Assembly (NCBI GenBank): GCA_021202795.1
Contig: JAJQCH010000082.1
Span: 1-45,177 of the forward strand
DNA length: 45,177 bases
Direction: 5' to 3'
Origin: Oscillospiraceae bacterium
GTDB taxonomy: Bacteria > Bacillota > Clostridia > Oscillospirales > Oscillospiraceae
Position numbers and translations under genes: made by a program. Of this stretch, positions 7,692 through 16,516 are shown one piece after another (the stretch's first letter is position 1; every line of letters begins with the position of its first letter). The notes under the pieces are model-generated. The model worked only from the letters and a program-made list of their open reading frames with translations, had not been told where the DNA came from and made no database searches.

Positions 7692-10600
7692 ATGTCCAGA
7701 GCCAAGAAAACAATGGACGGAAACAACGCTGCCGCCCATGTGTCCTATGCGTACACCGAGGTGGCCGCGATTTATCCCATCACGCCGTCCAGTCCTATGG
7801 CGGACTTTGTGGATCAGTGGGCTGCTGCCGGTCAGAAAAACCTGTTCGGAACCACCGTGAAGGTGCAGGAAATGCAGGCGGAGTCCGGCGCGGCGGGCGC
7901 CGTCCACGGCAGCCTGAACGCCGGCGCCCTGACCACCACCTATACGGCCAGCCAGGGTCTGCTTCTGATGATCCCCAATATGTACAAGATCGCGGCGGAG
8001 CTGCTGCCGACGGTGTTCCATGTATCCGCCCGCGCCGTGGCGAGCCACGCGCTGTCTATCTTCGGAGACCATTCGGACATCTATGCCTGCCGTCAGACCG
8101 GCTTTGCCATGCTGGCGGAGACGAACCCCCAGGAGGTCATGGATCTGTCCCCTGTGGCCCATCTGGCGGCCCTGAAGGGGCGCGTGCCTTTTATTAACTT
8201 CTTCGACGGCTTCCGCACCTCCCACGAGCTGCAGAAGATCGAGGTGTGGGACTATGAGGATCTGCGGGATATGCTGGATATGGCCGATGTGGAGGCCTTC
8301 CGCGCCCGCGCCCTGAACCCGGAGCGCCCCGTCATGCGGGGCAGCCACGAAAACGGAGACATCTTCTTCCAGAACCGTGAGGCGGCCAACCGTTACTATG
8401 AGGCCGTACCCGGCATTGTGGAGGAGTGCATGGGCAAAATTAACGCAAAGCTCGGCACCGACTACAAGCTGTTTAACTACTACGGCGCGCCGGATGCGGA
8501 TCGGGTCATCGTGGCCATGGGTTCCATCTGCGATGTGGCGGAGGAGGTCATCGACTATCTGAACGCCCGCGGCGAGAAGGTGGGCATCGTGAAGGTGCGT
8601 CTGTATCGGCCCTTTGCCGCCGATCGGCTGCTGGAGGCCATTCCCGCAACCTGCAGGAAGCTTGCCGTTCTCGACCGCACCAAGGAACCTGGCGCTCAGG
8701 GCGAGCCGCTGTATATGGACGTGGTCATGGCGCTGGCCAACGCGGGCCGCACAGGCATCCAGGTGACAGGAGGCCGCTACGGCCTTGGCTCCAAGGATAC
8801 CCCGCCCTCCAGCGTGTTCGCCGTATATGAGGAGCTGAAAAAGGATCAGCCCAAGCGCCAGTTCACCATCGGCATCGTGGACGACGTGACCGAGCTGTCC
8901 CTGCCGGAGGTTCCCGCCCCCGACACCGCCCCGGAGGGAACCATTCAGTGCAAGTTCTGGGGCCTCGGCGGCGATGGCACAGTGGGCGCGAACAAGAACT
9001 CCATTAAAATCATCGGCGACTATACGGACAAGTTCGTCCAGGCGTATTTCCAATACGACTCCAAGAAGACCGGCGGCGTCACCATCAGCCATCTGCGCTT
9101 CGGCGACAAGCCCATCAAGAGTCCCTACTACATATCCAAGGCGGACTTTGTGGCCTGCCACAACCCCTCCTATGTGGACAAGGGCTTTAAGATGGTGCAG
9201 GACGTGAAGCCCGGCGGCGTGTTCCTCATCAACTGCCAGTGGAAGCCGGAGGAGCTGGACAAGCACCTGGACGGCGCCGCCCGGCGGTATATCGCCCAGA
9301 ATAACATCCAGCTCTATATCATCGACGCCATCGATCTGGCCATCGAGATCGGCATGGGCAAGCGCACCAACACCATCCTCCAGTCCGCCTTCTTCACCCT
9401 GGCGAAGGTAATGCCTGGGGAGGAGGCCATTGCCCACATGAAGGAGGCCGCCACCAAGAGCTACCGCAAGAAGGGCCAGGACATTGTGGACATGAACCAC
9501 AAGGCCATCGACCTGGGGGCCAACGCCTTTGTGAAGATCGATGTTCCCGCCTCCTGGGCCGACTGCCCGGACACCCCCGACCCGGAGATCCATCCCGACA
9601 GGCCGGAGGTCATGAAGATGGTCAAGGAAATCCTGACCCCCGTGGATCGGATGGACGGCGACAGTCTGCCCGTTTCCGTGTTCATGGATCACGTAGACGG
9701 CACCTTCCAGCTCAGCGCCTCCGCCCATGAGAAGCGGGGCGTGGCCGTCACCGTACCCCGCTGGGACAGCGAGAAGTGCATCCAGTGCAACCGCTGCGCC
9801 TATGTCTGCCCCCATGCCACCATCCGCCCCTTCGCGCTGACGGAGGAGGAGGCTGCCAACGCCCCCGCCGCCGCGAAGATCGCTCCCTGGAAGGCCGGCA
9901 AGGGCAAGGGCGTCTATCAGTTCACCATGGCCGTGAGTCCCCTGGACTGCATGGGCTGCGGCGTCTGCGTCGGCGTGTGTCCCACTCAGGCCATCACCAT
10001 GGTACCCCGTGAGGAGGAGCAGCCCCAGGAGGCCGTGTGGGATTACATGGTGGACAGCGTCGCCCAGAAGGAGGAGCTGTTCGACATGACCGTGAAGGGC
10101 AGCCAGTTCCACCAGCCTCTGCTGGAGTTCTCCGGTTCCTGCGCCGGCTGCGCAGAGACCAGCTATGCCCGCCTGATCACCCAGGTCTGCGGCGACAGAA
10201 TGTATATCTCCAACGCCACCGGCTGCTCGTCCATCTGGGGCGGCCCGGCGGCTACCAGCCCCTATACCGTCACCAAGGAGGGGCGCGGCCCCGCCTGGGT
10301 CAACTCCCTGTTTGAGGATAACGCGGAGCATGGCTTCGGCCTGTATCTGGGCCAGAAGGCCATCCGCGACCGCATGAAGGGCGTTGTGGAGGAAGTGGCG
10401 GCCAACGGCAAGGTGGACGCCATCCGCCAGGCGGCCCAGGAGTACCTGGACACCTATAACGACGGCCCCGCCAACGACGCGGCCACCCGCAAGCTGGTGG
10501 CGGCGGTGGAAAGCTCCGGCTGCGGCGGCGAGCATTGCCAGGAAATTTTGAAGAACAAGGAATACCTCTCCAAGAAGTCCGTCTGGATCTTCGGCGGCGA

Positions 10601-11249
10601 CGGCTGGGCCTATGACATCGGCTTCGGCGGCCTGGATCACGTGCTGGCCCAGGGCGAGGACGTGAACGTCATGGTCTTCGACACGGAGGTCTATTCCAAC
10701 ACCGGCGGCCAGGCGTCCAAGGCCAGCCAGATCGGCCAGGTGGCGCAGTTCGCCGCCGCCGGCAAGGCCCTGGCGAAGAAGAGCCTCGCTCAGATCGCCA
10801 TGACCTACGGCTACATCTATGTGGCCCAGATTGCCATGGGCGCCGACCCTGCCCAGGCCCTGAAGGCCATTGCCGAGGCGGAGGCCTATCCCGGCCCCTC
10901 TCTGGTCATCGGCTACGCCCCCTGCGAGATGCACAGCATCAAGGGCGGCATGACCAACTGCCAGTCGGAGATGAAGAAGGCGGTGGACTGCGGCTATTGG
11001 AACCTGTTCCGCTATAACCCGTCCCTGATCGCCCAGGGCAAGAACCCCTTCACCCTGGATTCCAAGGCGCCCAGCGGCTCCTATCGGGATTTCATCATGA
11101 ACGAGGCCCGTTATTCCGCTCTGACCATCAACTTCCCGGAGCGGGCGGAGGAGCTGTTCACCGAGGCGGAGAAGACCGCGCAGGAGCGGTTCGCGAACCT
11201 GGAGCTGCAAAAGGAAATGTATGCCCAGGAGGCCGCCGCCGTCAAATAA
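7692..11249 (+). CDS. nifJ: Pyruvate:ferredoxin (flavodoxin) oxidoreductase, single-chain
   Basis: This protein of about 1185 residues has the full single-chain PFOR architecture. It oxidises pyruvate to acetyl-CoA and CO2 while reducing ferredoxin, in the cytoplasm. In order: pyrimidine-binding domain (AIYPITPSSPMADFVDQW, about residue 25), transketolase C-like and gamma domains, a two-[4Fe-4S] ferredoxin domain (CIQCNRCAYVCP near 697 and CMGCGVCVGVCP near 753), and the TPP pyrophosphate domain with its own cluster cysteines (SCAGCAE, GCGGEHC) and GGDGWAYDIGFGGLDH near 968. ATG 7692 follows AAAAGGAG by seven bases; the track's start at 7662 lacks such a site. It indicates a strict anaerobic metabolism. 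Confidence 0.96.
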   Translation: MSRAKKTMDGNNAAAHVSYAYTEVAAIYPITPSSPMADFVDQWAAAGQKNLFGTTVKVQEMQAESGAAGAVHGSLNAGALTTTYTASQGLLLMIPNMYKIAAELLPTVFHVSARAVASHALSIFGDHSDIYACRQTGFAMLAETNPQEVMDLSPVAHLAALKGRVPFINFFDGFRTSHELQKIEVWDYEDLRDMLDMADVEAFRARALNPERPVMRGSHENGDIFFQNREAANRYYEAVPGIVEECMGKINAKLGTDYKLFNYYGAPDADRVIVAMGSICDVAEEVIDYLNARGEKVGIVKVRLYRPFAADRLLEAIPATCRKLAVLDRTKEPGAQGEPLYMDVVMALANAGRTGIQVTGGRYGLGSKDTPPSSVFAVYEELKKDQPKRQFTIGIVDDVTELSLPEVPAPDTAPEGTIQCKFWGLGGDGTVGANKNSIKIIGDYTDKFVQAYFQYDSKKTGGVTISHLRFGDKPIKSPYYISKADFVACHNPSYVDKGFKMVQDVKPGGVFLINCQWKPEELDKHLDGAARRYIAQNNIQLYIIDAIDLAIEIGMGKRTNTILQSAFFTLAKVMPGEEAIAHMKEAATKSYRKKGQDIVDMNHKAIDLGANAFVKIDVPASWADCPDTPDPEIHPDRPEVMKMVKEILTPVDRMDGDSLPVSVFMDHVDGTFQLSASAHEKRGVAVTVPRWDSEKCIQCNRCAYVCPHATIRPFALTEEEAANAPAAAKIAPWKAGKGKGVYQFTMAVSPLDCMGCGVCVGVCPTQAITMVPREEEQPQEAVWDYMVDSVAQKEELFDMTVKGSQFHQPLLEFSGSCAGCAETSYARLITQVCGDRMYISNATGCSSIWGGPAATSPYTVTKEGRGPAWVNSLFEDNAEHGFGLYLGQKAIRDRMKGVVEEVAANGKVDAIRQAAQEYLDTYNDGPANDAATRKLVAAVESSGCGGEHCQEILKNKEYLSKKSVWIFGGDGWAYDIGFGGLDHVLAQGEDVNVMVFDTEVYSNTGGQASKASQIGQVAQFAAAGKALAKKSLAQIAMTYGYIYVAQIAMGADPAQALKAIAEAEAYPGPSLVIGYAPCEMHSIKGGMTNCQSEMKKAVDCGYWNLFRYNPSLIAQGKNPFTLDSKAPSGSYRDFIMNEARYSALTINFPERAEELFTEAEKTAQERFANLELQKEMYAQEAAAVK

Positions 11250-11261
11250 ACCTGTCAATCT

Positions 11262-11289
11262 GTCCGCCCCCGCAGAAATGGGGGCGGAC
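11262..11289 (+). other. Perfect GC hairpin between PFOR and the next ORF
   Basis: GTCCGCCCCC and GGGGGCGGAC form a perfect 10-bp stem around an 8-base loop, without a T-tract. It could stabilise the PFOR mRNA end or partly separate expression of the two genes; it is not a standard intrinsic terminator. Confidence 0.6.
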
Positions 11290-11318
11290 GCCAAGAAGCA
11301 AAGAAAGGAACGGTACCT

Positions 11319-11756
11319 ATGCTGATAGGAAGCGTATTGGAAAAAATGGACGCGGAGTGCGCCTGGCAGCTCTGCGCTGACAAGCTGGCGGACAACGTTC
11401 GTACGAGCTGGCAGAAAAACACTGCCGGACGCGTGGCCAAGTGGGAGGACGCCTTCTCTGAGGATGTGGCCGCTCTGGCCGGCCTGCGGGAGGAGGGCTT
11501 TGCCAATCTGGTGGGCCTGGATTATATCTTCAAATGGTGGGGCGCCAAGGACGACGAGGAGCTGGCCGGACAGGTGGACGTAATCTGGAAGGTTGCCAGC
11601 GACGAGGGCGTCAATAGCTATCGGAGCTGGATCAAGCTGGCGGAGCGTGACTTCGTTCTGGGCCGCTACCGGGATGAACGAGCCAAGCGGGACGCCAACC
11701 GCGCCTCCTTCCGGGACGCCTTCGCCCAGTGGCGAAAGCTTTTCGAGCAGATTTGA
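11319..11756 (+). CDS. Hypothetical protein downstream of PFOR
   Basis: This 145-residue soluble, helix-rich and charged protein is unusually rich in tryptophan (WQLC, SWQKN, KWEDAF, FKWWGAK, VIWKV, RSWIK, QWRKLF). I do not recognise a family. It has no signal peptide, membrane segment or cysteine motif for a cluster. AAAGGAACGGTACCT precedes ATG 11319. It lies 69 bases after PFOR on the same strand with only a hairpin between, so it may be co-transcribed and could be a PFOR-associated factor, but this is only an inference from position. Confidence 0.65.
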   Translation: MLIGSVLEKMDAECAWQLCADKLADNVRTSWQKNTAGRVAKWEDAFSEDVAALAGLREEGFANLVGLDYIFKWWGAKDDEELAGQVDVIWKVASDEGVNSYRSWIKLAERDFVLGRYRDERAKRDANRASFRDAFAQWRKLFEQI

Positions 11757-12065
11757 CCTGAAAAGCGTATACCAGGGGAAGAGTTCTCTTGGAAAAAGAA
11801 GGAAAAATTGTCGTCAAATCGCACAAAAAATTCAGCATTTTACCAAATATTTTACCGCGTTTTGCCCCGATAAATGAGGCCAAATGTAAAAACCGGGTAT
11901 AAACTCTTGCAATATGAGGCGTCGTGTGGTAAAATGCGAAAATGCAATGAAAAGAGGCCGGGCGGTGGCCTGACCGTGCCTGGCCTTGAAACAGATGACG
12001 TTGCATAAATGCGCGGATTCTGATTTGATGATAAAATGCTGTGGCATGAGGGATCGAAAGATTAT
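11757..12065 (+). other. Intergenic region: leader of the polysaccharide locus
   Basis: No gene is visible. It holds the promoter at 11907-11935 and a transcribed leader of about 120 bases. In the leader, GGCCGGGC (near 11957) can pair with GCCTGGCC (near 11978, one G-U), giving a hairpin with no T-tract after it. Leader hairpins of polysaccharide operons can be targets of processive antitermination (NusG-like LoaP/UpxY factors), but no such gene is in the window. Confidence 0.5.
11907..11935 (+). promoter_or_regulatory. Promoter of the surface polysaccharide locus
   Basis: TTGCAA at 11907 and TAAAAT at 11930 are separated by 17 bases, each five of six to consensus. The first downstream gene is the initiating sugar transferase. 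Confidence 0.75.
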
Positions 12066-12797
12066 ATGACAGAACTGAAATCATATATCGACGTTATAAA
12101 TTTAAAGCCGCTAGAGATGGAAGTCAATGCTGTGAGTGATACAACAAAGCCGTCAGAACGAGCCTTTGAAACAATAGAATGTAAGCCCCGGCGAGCCTAT
12201 TTCTTTGCAAAGCGAGTTGTTGATGTGGCCTTCTCCCTGGCGGGGCTGATATGCCTGTCACCGTTGTTTTTGGTGCTTTCCGTCCTGATTTTCCTGGACG
12301 ACCCCCACGGATCGCCCTTTTTTGTGCAGACGAGAATCGGGAAGGACGGCAGGGAATTTAAATTTTATAAATTCCGCTCTATGGTTGTCAACGCGGAGGA
12401 GCTGCTTCCGCAGCTCATGGATAAAAACGAACGCGATGGTCGCACCTTCAAAATGAAGGACGACCCCCGCATTACCCGCATGGGGCGCTTTATCCGGCGG
12501 ACAAGCATTGACGAGCTGCCTCAGCTTCTGAACGTGCTGAAGGGCGATATGAGCATCGTAGGGCCGCGTCCCCCGCTGCCCCGCGAGGTGGAGACCTACA
12601 GCGATTATGAAATGCAGCGGCTGATGATCAAGCCGGGTCTGACCTGCTACTGGCAGACCCTAAAGCATCGTCACGAGCTGTCCTTTGAGGAGTGGGTGGA
12701 TCTGGATCTCAAATATATCGAGACCTGCTCTCCCTGGGTGGACATCAAGCTGATTTTCAAAACCTTCTCGGTAATCTTTGAGGGGCGGAACTGCTGA
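12066..12797 (+). CDS. Initiating sugar-phosphate transferase (bacterial sugar transferase family)
   Basis: This protein of about 243 residues is a monotopic phosphoglycosyl transferase that moves a sugar-1-phosphate from a UDP-sugar to undecaprenyl phosphate, the first step of repeat-unit synthesis at the inner membrane face. It has the N-terminal re-entrant hydrophobic helix after KRVVDVAFSLAGL, then FVQTRIGKDGREFKFYKFRS, the conserved RRTSIDELPQLLNVLKGDMS with its Asp-Glu dyad, VGPRP and KPGLTCYWQ. The exact sugar cannot be told. The start is uncertain: 12036, 12066 and 12117 are all possible, none with a strong ribosome site; 12066 has GAGGGA 12 bases upstream. Confidence 0.9.
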   Translation: MTELKSYIDVINLKPLEMEVNAVSDTTKPSERAFETIECKPRRAYFFAKRVVDVAFSLAGLICLSPLFLVLSVLIFLDDPHGSPFFVQTRIGKDGREFKFYKFRSMVVNAEELLPQLMDKNERDGRTFKMKDDPRITRMGRFIRRTSIDELPQLLNVLKGDMSIVGPRPPLPREVETYSDYEMQRLMIKPGLTCYWQTLKHRHELSFEEWVDLDLKYIETCSPWVDIKLIFKTFSVIFEGRNC

Positions 12798-12829
12798 ACA
12801 ATAACGCCGGGCCGGATGGAAAGAGATAA

Positions 12830-13750
12830 ATGAAAACAACCTTACTTATCATGGCTGCCGGCATCGGCAGCCGCTTTGGAGGCGGCATCAAGCAGCTTGA
12901 GCCGGTGGGACTGCATGGGGAAATCATCATGGACTACTCCATCCATGATGCCATACAGGCTGGCTTCAACAAAATCGTGTTCATCATCCGCCGGGATATT
13001 GAGGCGGATTTCAGAGAGATCATCGGCGAGCGCGTTGAAGCGCTCTGCCAGCGCCTCGGCGTGGAGGTGGAATACGCCTTTCAGGCCCTGGAGGATGTTC
13101 CCGCTGGGGTGACTGTCCCTGCGGACAGGACAAAGCCCTGGGGTACCTGCCAGGCCGTGCTGGCGGCCAAGGCGCTGATACATGAACCCTTTGCGGTGAT
13201 CAACGCGGACGACTATTACGGCAAGGAGGCCTTTGCCGCCCTCCACGATTTTCTTCTGCGCTATACGCCGGAGCGGCCCAACGACCTCTGCATGGCCGGG
13301 TTTATCCTGAAAAATACCCTCTCCGACCACGGCGGCGTCACAAGAGGGCTGTGCCAGGTGGAAAACGGCTATCTGACCGATATTGTCGAGACGAAAAATA
13401 TCGTCAAAACCGCCGCCGGCGCGCAGGCCAACGGGAAGGATCTGAACCCGGACGGGAAGGTCTCCATGAATATGTGGGGCCTGACGCCGGAATTTCTGGA
13501 CACACTGGAATGGGGCTTCAACCATTTTTTTGAGACCATTGGCGACGATTGGCAGGACGGCGAATACCTGATGCCCATCTTCATCGGCGACCTGCTGCGG
13601 GAGAAAAAAGTCTCCGTTCAGGTTCTGGACAGCCATGACAAATGGTTCGGCATCACCTATAAAGCGGATATGCCTGAGGTGAAGGAGAATTTGCTCCGTC
13701 TCATCCAGGAAGGCGTCTACGGCGAGGAGCTGTTTGGAGATCTGGTGTGA
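12830..13750 (+). CDS. Sugar nucleotidyltransferase family protein
   Basis: The 306-residue protein has the GT-A-like nucleotidyltransferase fold. The N-terminal nucleotide-binding signature is MAAGIGSRFGGGIKQLEPVG, followed by KPWGTCQAVLAAK and the metal-binding INADDYYG near residue 125. Such enzymes couple a sugar-1-phosphate to an NTP to make the NDP-sugar. The substrate is not evident, and it is more divergent than GalU or RmlA. It lies 32 bases after the sugar transferase, in the same transcript, and is followed by a terminator-like structure. Confidence 0.8.
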   Translation: MKTTLLIMAAGIGSRFGGGIKQLEPVGLHGEIIMDYSIHDAIQAGFNKIVFIIRRDIEADFREIIGERVEALCQRLGVEVEYAFQALEDVPAGVTVPADRTKPWGTCQAVLAAKALIHEPFAVINADDYYGKEAFAALHDFLLRYTPERPNDLCMAGFILKNTLSDHGGVTRGLCQVENGYLTDIVETKNIVKTAAGAQANGKDLNPDGKVSMNMWGLTPEFLDTLEWGFNHFFETIGDDWQDGEYLMPIFIGDLLREKKVSVQVLDSHDKWFGITYKADMPEVKENLLRLIQEGVYGEELFGDLV

Positions 13751-13754
13751 ATAT

Positions 13755-13829
13755 AAATCGGCTCTTTCGCGGGGGATGTTTGCGGCAGGTATGCACGCGG
13801 ACATCGCGGAGGGGCCGAGTTTTTATATA
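13755..13829 (+). terminator. Terminator-like imperfect hairpin inside the polysaccharide locus
   Basis: TCGGC, CGCG and GATGT on the left pair with ACATC, CGCG and GCCGA on the right in a long stem with internal loops, followed by GTTTTTATATA. It would end or attenuate the first two-gene segment before the PssD-like gene. Confidence 0.55.
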
Positions 13830-13835
13830 GGCTAA

Positions 13836-13851
13836 TTATCCAATTGGATAA
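13836..13851. promoter_or_regulatory. Perfect 16-bp palindrome, operator candidate
   Basis: TTATCCAATTGGATAA is a perfect palindrome. A related half-site, CCAGTTGGATAT, follows at 13862-13873, just before the ribosome site of the next gene. The arrangement suggests a repressor or activator site, but no clear promoter boxes were found around it. Confidence 0.5.
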
Positions 13852-13889
13852 CGGCAGGTGACCAGTTGGATATCAGAGGGAGATATAGA

Positions 13890-14339
13890 ATGAAGATTTG
13901 CTTGGTTGGATCCAGCGGCGGGCATTTGACGCATTTATATATGCTAAAGCCGTTTTGGGAGAATAAAGAACGTTTCTGGGTCACATTTGACAAAGAGGAT
14001 GCCAGAAGTCTGCTAAAGGACGAGGTTATGTACCCGTGCTATTATCCAACAAACCGGAATTTCAAAAATCTTGTCAGAAATACGTTTGTTGCAATTAAGG
14101 TGCTAAGGAAGGAAAAGCCCGATTTAATCATTTCCTCCGGCGCTGCTGTAGCGGTTCCCTTTTTTTATCTGGCAAAGCTGATGGGGAAAAAATGCATCTA
14201 CATAGAGGTATTTGACAGAATAGACCGTCCGACATTGACCGGCAAACTGGTTTATCCTATAGCGGATAAATTCATTGTCCAGTGGGAGGAAATGAAGGCC
14301 GTTTATCCCAAAGCCATTAACCTGGGAAGTATTTTTTAG
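13890..14339 (+). CDS. PssD/Alg14-like glycosyltransferase subunit
   Basis: The 149-residue protein matches the Alg14/PssD family, the membrane-anchoring half of a split GT28-type glycosyltransferase. It begins KICLVGSSGGHLTHLYMLKP with the nucleotide-sugar fold's first glycine loop, and contains PDLIISSGAAVAVPFFYLAK and IYIEVFDRIDRPT. Together with the next protein it should add the second sugar (a UDP-sugar) to the lipid-linked intermediate. ATG 13890 follows AGAGGGAG; the track's TTG at 13866 is less likely. The catalytic partner starts 17 bases downstream. Confidence 0.88.
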   Translation: MKICLVGSSGGHLTHLYMLKPFWENKERFWVTFDKEDARSLLKDEVMYPCYYPTNRNFKNLVRNTFVAIKVLRKEKPDLIISSGAAVAVPFFYLAKLMGKKCIYIEVFDRIDRPTLTGKLVYPIADKFIVQWEEMKAVYPKAINLGSIF

Positions 14340-14356
14340 GGAATTGAGGCGATAAT

Positions 14357-14851
14357 GTGATTTTTGTTACGGTAGGAACGCATGAGCAGCAGTTTAATAG
14401 ACTTGTTCAATGCGTGGACGAGCTGCGGGAAAAACAGGTCATTACAGAGGACGTTGTCATTCAAACCGGCTTTTCAACTTACGAGCCGAAATCGTGTGGA
14501 TGGAGTAATTTTTATCCGTATCAGAGGATGCTAGAGTATGTTAAGGAGGCAAGGATTGTAATCACACATGGTGGTCCAGCCAGCTTTATTATGCCGCTGC
14601 AGGTTGGTAAAATTCCGATAGTTGTTCCTCGGAAGAAGGAGTTCAGTGAGCATATAAATGATCATCAGGTAAACTTTTGTCGTACTGTGGCAGAGAGACA
14701 GGGGAACATACTCGTTGTTGAGAATATAAGTAAGCTAAGTGAAACGATAGCAAGGTATGATAATATAATCGCAGCAATGTCCGTGGAGATGAAAAGTAAC
14801 AACGTGAGGTTTTGCAGCAAGTTAGATGGGCTGGTAAAAAGCTTATTCTAG
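14357..14851 (+). CDS. PssE/Alg13-like glycosyltransferase catalytic subunit
   Basis: The 164-residue protein is the C-terminal GT28 half: MIFVTVGTHEQQFNRLV at the start, then IVITHGGPASFIMPLQVGKI and PRKKEFSEHINDHQ, which form the UDP-sugar site. It works only with the preceding PssD-like partner. The start is GTG 14357 after TTGAGGC; an ATG two bases earlier runs straight into a stop. Base composition becomes noticeably AT-richer here than in upstream genes. Confidence 0.88.
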   Translation: MIFVTVGTHEQQFNRLVQCVDELREKQVITEDVVIQTGFSTYEPKSCGWSNFYPYQRMLEYVKEARIVITHGGPASFIMPLQVGKIPIVVPRKKEFSEHINDHQVNFCRTVAERQGNILVVENISKLSETIARYDNIIAAMSVEMKSNNVRFCSKLDGLVKSLF

Positions 14852-14902
14852 AAATATATGTCGATCGTAACATATTAAGCCTATATAGGAAGGGAAAACA
14901 AA

Positions 14903-16063
14903 ATGGTAAACTGGATAAAATATATTCTTCTTCTTTTCTTGAGTAAGGCGCTGAACATATTTAATATTTTCCCCATTAAAAATAATAGGCTGATGTTTTA
15001 TAGTTATAACGGAAAACAATATTCGTGCAATCCCCGTCAAATTTCTGAGTACTTGGAATTAAATTTCCCAGGACAGTTTGAAATTATTTGGGCATTCAAA
15101 AAGCCAAAAAATATGATAGACAAAATTCCGGATTGTTATAGGGTTGTCAGATTTAGGTCTATTTTATATTACTATTACGCAAAAACGTCACGCGTTATTG
15201 TGCAAAACGTTCAGGGGTATGGCGAATTACAGAGAAGAAACGGGCAGGATGTGATTCAAACATGGCATGCCAGTAACGGGTACAAGCAACAGGGGAAGTG
15301 TGATGGGGTAGAAAGGAAATTGGAATTATTATATCATCGGGATTATACATATGTTTTAAGTGGATCGAAAAGCATGATGGAAAGACGTGTACGGGGAACC
15401 ATGGGGTTTAGCGGTAAAGTGCTTCCTGGTACTCCCCGGATGGATTTGATTATTAATAAACACCAGACTGATTATAAAAAGCGGGTTTATAGTTTTCTGG
15501 AGATTGAAAGTGATAAGAAAATAGTGCTATATGCACCAACGTGGAGAAAAGACCGAAATGATAACGATTATGGAATGGATTATTCCTTAGTAAAATTGGC
15601 TTTTGAGAAAAGATTTGGGGGTGAATGGGTTGTAGTCGTCAGATTGCATCCGAATGTATACTTACCACCAAATATTCCTGAGCCCTATGTGAAAGATGCC
15701 ACAAAATATCCAGATATGCAGGAATTGCTATGCGTTGCTGATGCACTGATATCCGATTATTCATCATGTGTTTGGGACTTTTCATTCACGTATAAGCCTT
15801 GTTTTTTGTTTTGCAAAGATATGGAGAAATATGGGCGAGACAGAGATTTTGATATACCAGTAAGGGAATGGAGGTTTCCTGTAGCCGTTGACATATACAG
15901 TTTAGGTGAATTAATAAAATCATTTGATGAGAGCAAATATAAATCTGATATCGAACTTCATCATAGGGAAATGGGAAATTTTGAAGACGGACGAGCCACA
16001 CAGAGAGTTTGCAGTCTGATAAAAGACCTTTGTTCAAACAAAAATCTATACGAGGTGATTTAA
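14903..16063 (+). CDS. CDP-glycerol glycerophosphotransferase-like protein (TagB/TagF family)
   Basis: This 386-residue protein carries the TagB/TagF motifs: QTWHASNGYK near residue 127, a KVLPGTPRMD segment near 183, LYAPTWRKD near 214, VVRLHPN near 258 and ALISDYSSCVWDF near 293. The family transfers glycerol-3-phosphate (or ribitol-phosphate) units from the CDP-alcohol to lipid-linked teichoic-acid or capsular acceptors at the cytoplasmic membrane. The hydrophobic N-terminus fits membrane association. A TagD-like enzyme that would make CDP-glycerol follows after 3 bases, so the pair very likely adds glycerol-phosphate to this polysaccharide. Confidence 0.9.
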   Translation: MVNWIKYILLLFLSKALNIFNIFPIKNNRLMFYSYNGKQYSCNPRQISEYLELNFPGQFEIIWAFKKPKNMIDKIPDCYRVVRFRSILYYYYAKTSRVIVQNVQGYGELQRRNGQDVIQTWHASNGYKQQGKCDGVERKLELLYHRDYTYVLSGSKSMMERRVRGTMGFSGKVLPGTPRMDLIINKHQTDYKKRVYSFLEIESDKKIVLYAPTWRKDRNDNDYGMDYSLVKLAFEKRFGGEWVVVVRLHPNVYLPPNIPEPYVKDATKYPDMQELLCVADALISDYSSCVWDFSFTYKPCFLFCKDMEKYGRDRDFDIPVREWRFPVAVDIYSLGELIKSFDESKYKSDIELHHREMGNFEDGRATQRVCSLIKDLCSNKNLYEVI

Positions 16064-16066
16064 AAA

Positions 16067-16495
16067 ATGAAACATTACAAAGTGGGTTACACACAGGGAG
16101 TCTATGATATGTTTCATGTTGGGCATTTAAATTTAATAAATAATGCAAAAAAGCAGTGTGATTATTTAATTGTTGCCGTGAACTCCGATGATCTAGTTGT
16201 AGAGTATAAAAATAAAAAGCCAGTCATTGATCAGGATGCTAGAAGAATGATTGTTGAAAATATTCGAGCAGTAGATAAGGCTGTAATAGCAAATACTCTT
16301 GATAAGGTCGTTCAATTAAAAAAATATCAGTATGATGCAATTTTTATTGGAGATGATTGGAAAGGAAGTCCTAGGTGGGAGGCTACAAAATTTGAATTGG
16401 CAGGTTATGGTGTCGATGTGGTTTTCCTTCCCTACACAGAGGGTGTTTCATCGACAGATTTGCGTGTTATCGAGAAGAAAAAAGTTGAGGAATAA
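16067..16495 (+). CDS. tagD: Glycerol-3-phosphate cytidylyltransferase (TagD/GCT-like)
   Basis: The 142-residue protein is a nucleotidyltransferase of the cytidylyltransferase family: YTQGVYDMFHVGHLNLINNA with the HxGH motif, RRMIVENIRAVD, and the closing EGVSSTDLR (the ISSTxLR motif). It is expected to join glycerol-3-phosphate and CTP to make CDP-glycerol, donor for the neighbouring TagB/F-like enzyme. Length and motifs match TagD; a different alcohol phosphate cannot be excluded. Confidence 0.88.
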   Translation: MKHYKVGYTQGVYDMFHVGHLNLINNAKKQCDYLIVAVNSDDLVVEYKNKKPVIDQDARRMIVENIRAVDKAVIANTLDKVVQLKKYQYDAIFIGDDWKGSPRWEATKFELAGYGVDVVFLPYTEGVSSTDLRVIEKKKVEE

Positions 16496-16516
16496 GTAAG
16501 TGAACGTAGGGCTAAT

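Noticed and set aside
7674-11294. A 1206-residue open frame antisense to PFOR
   Set aside because: It mirrors the codon bias of PFOR, has low-complexity Gly/His/Leu composition and no ribosome site; PFOR itself is unmistakable on the other strand.
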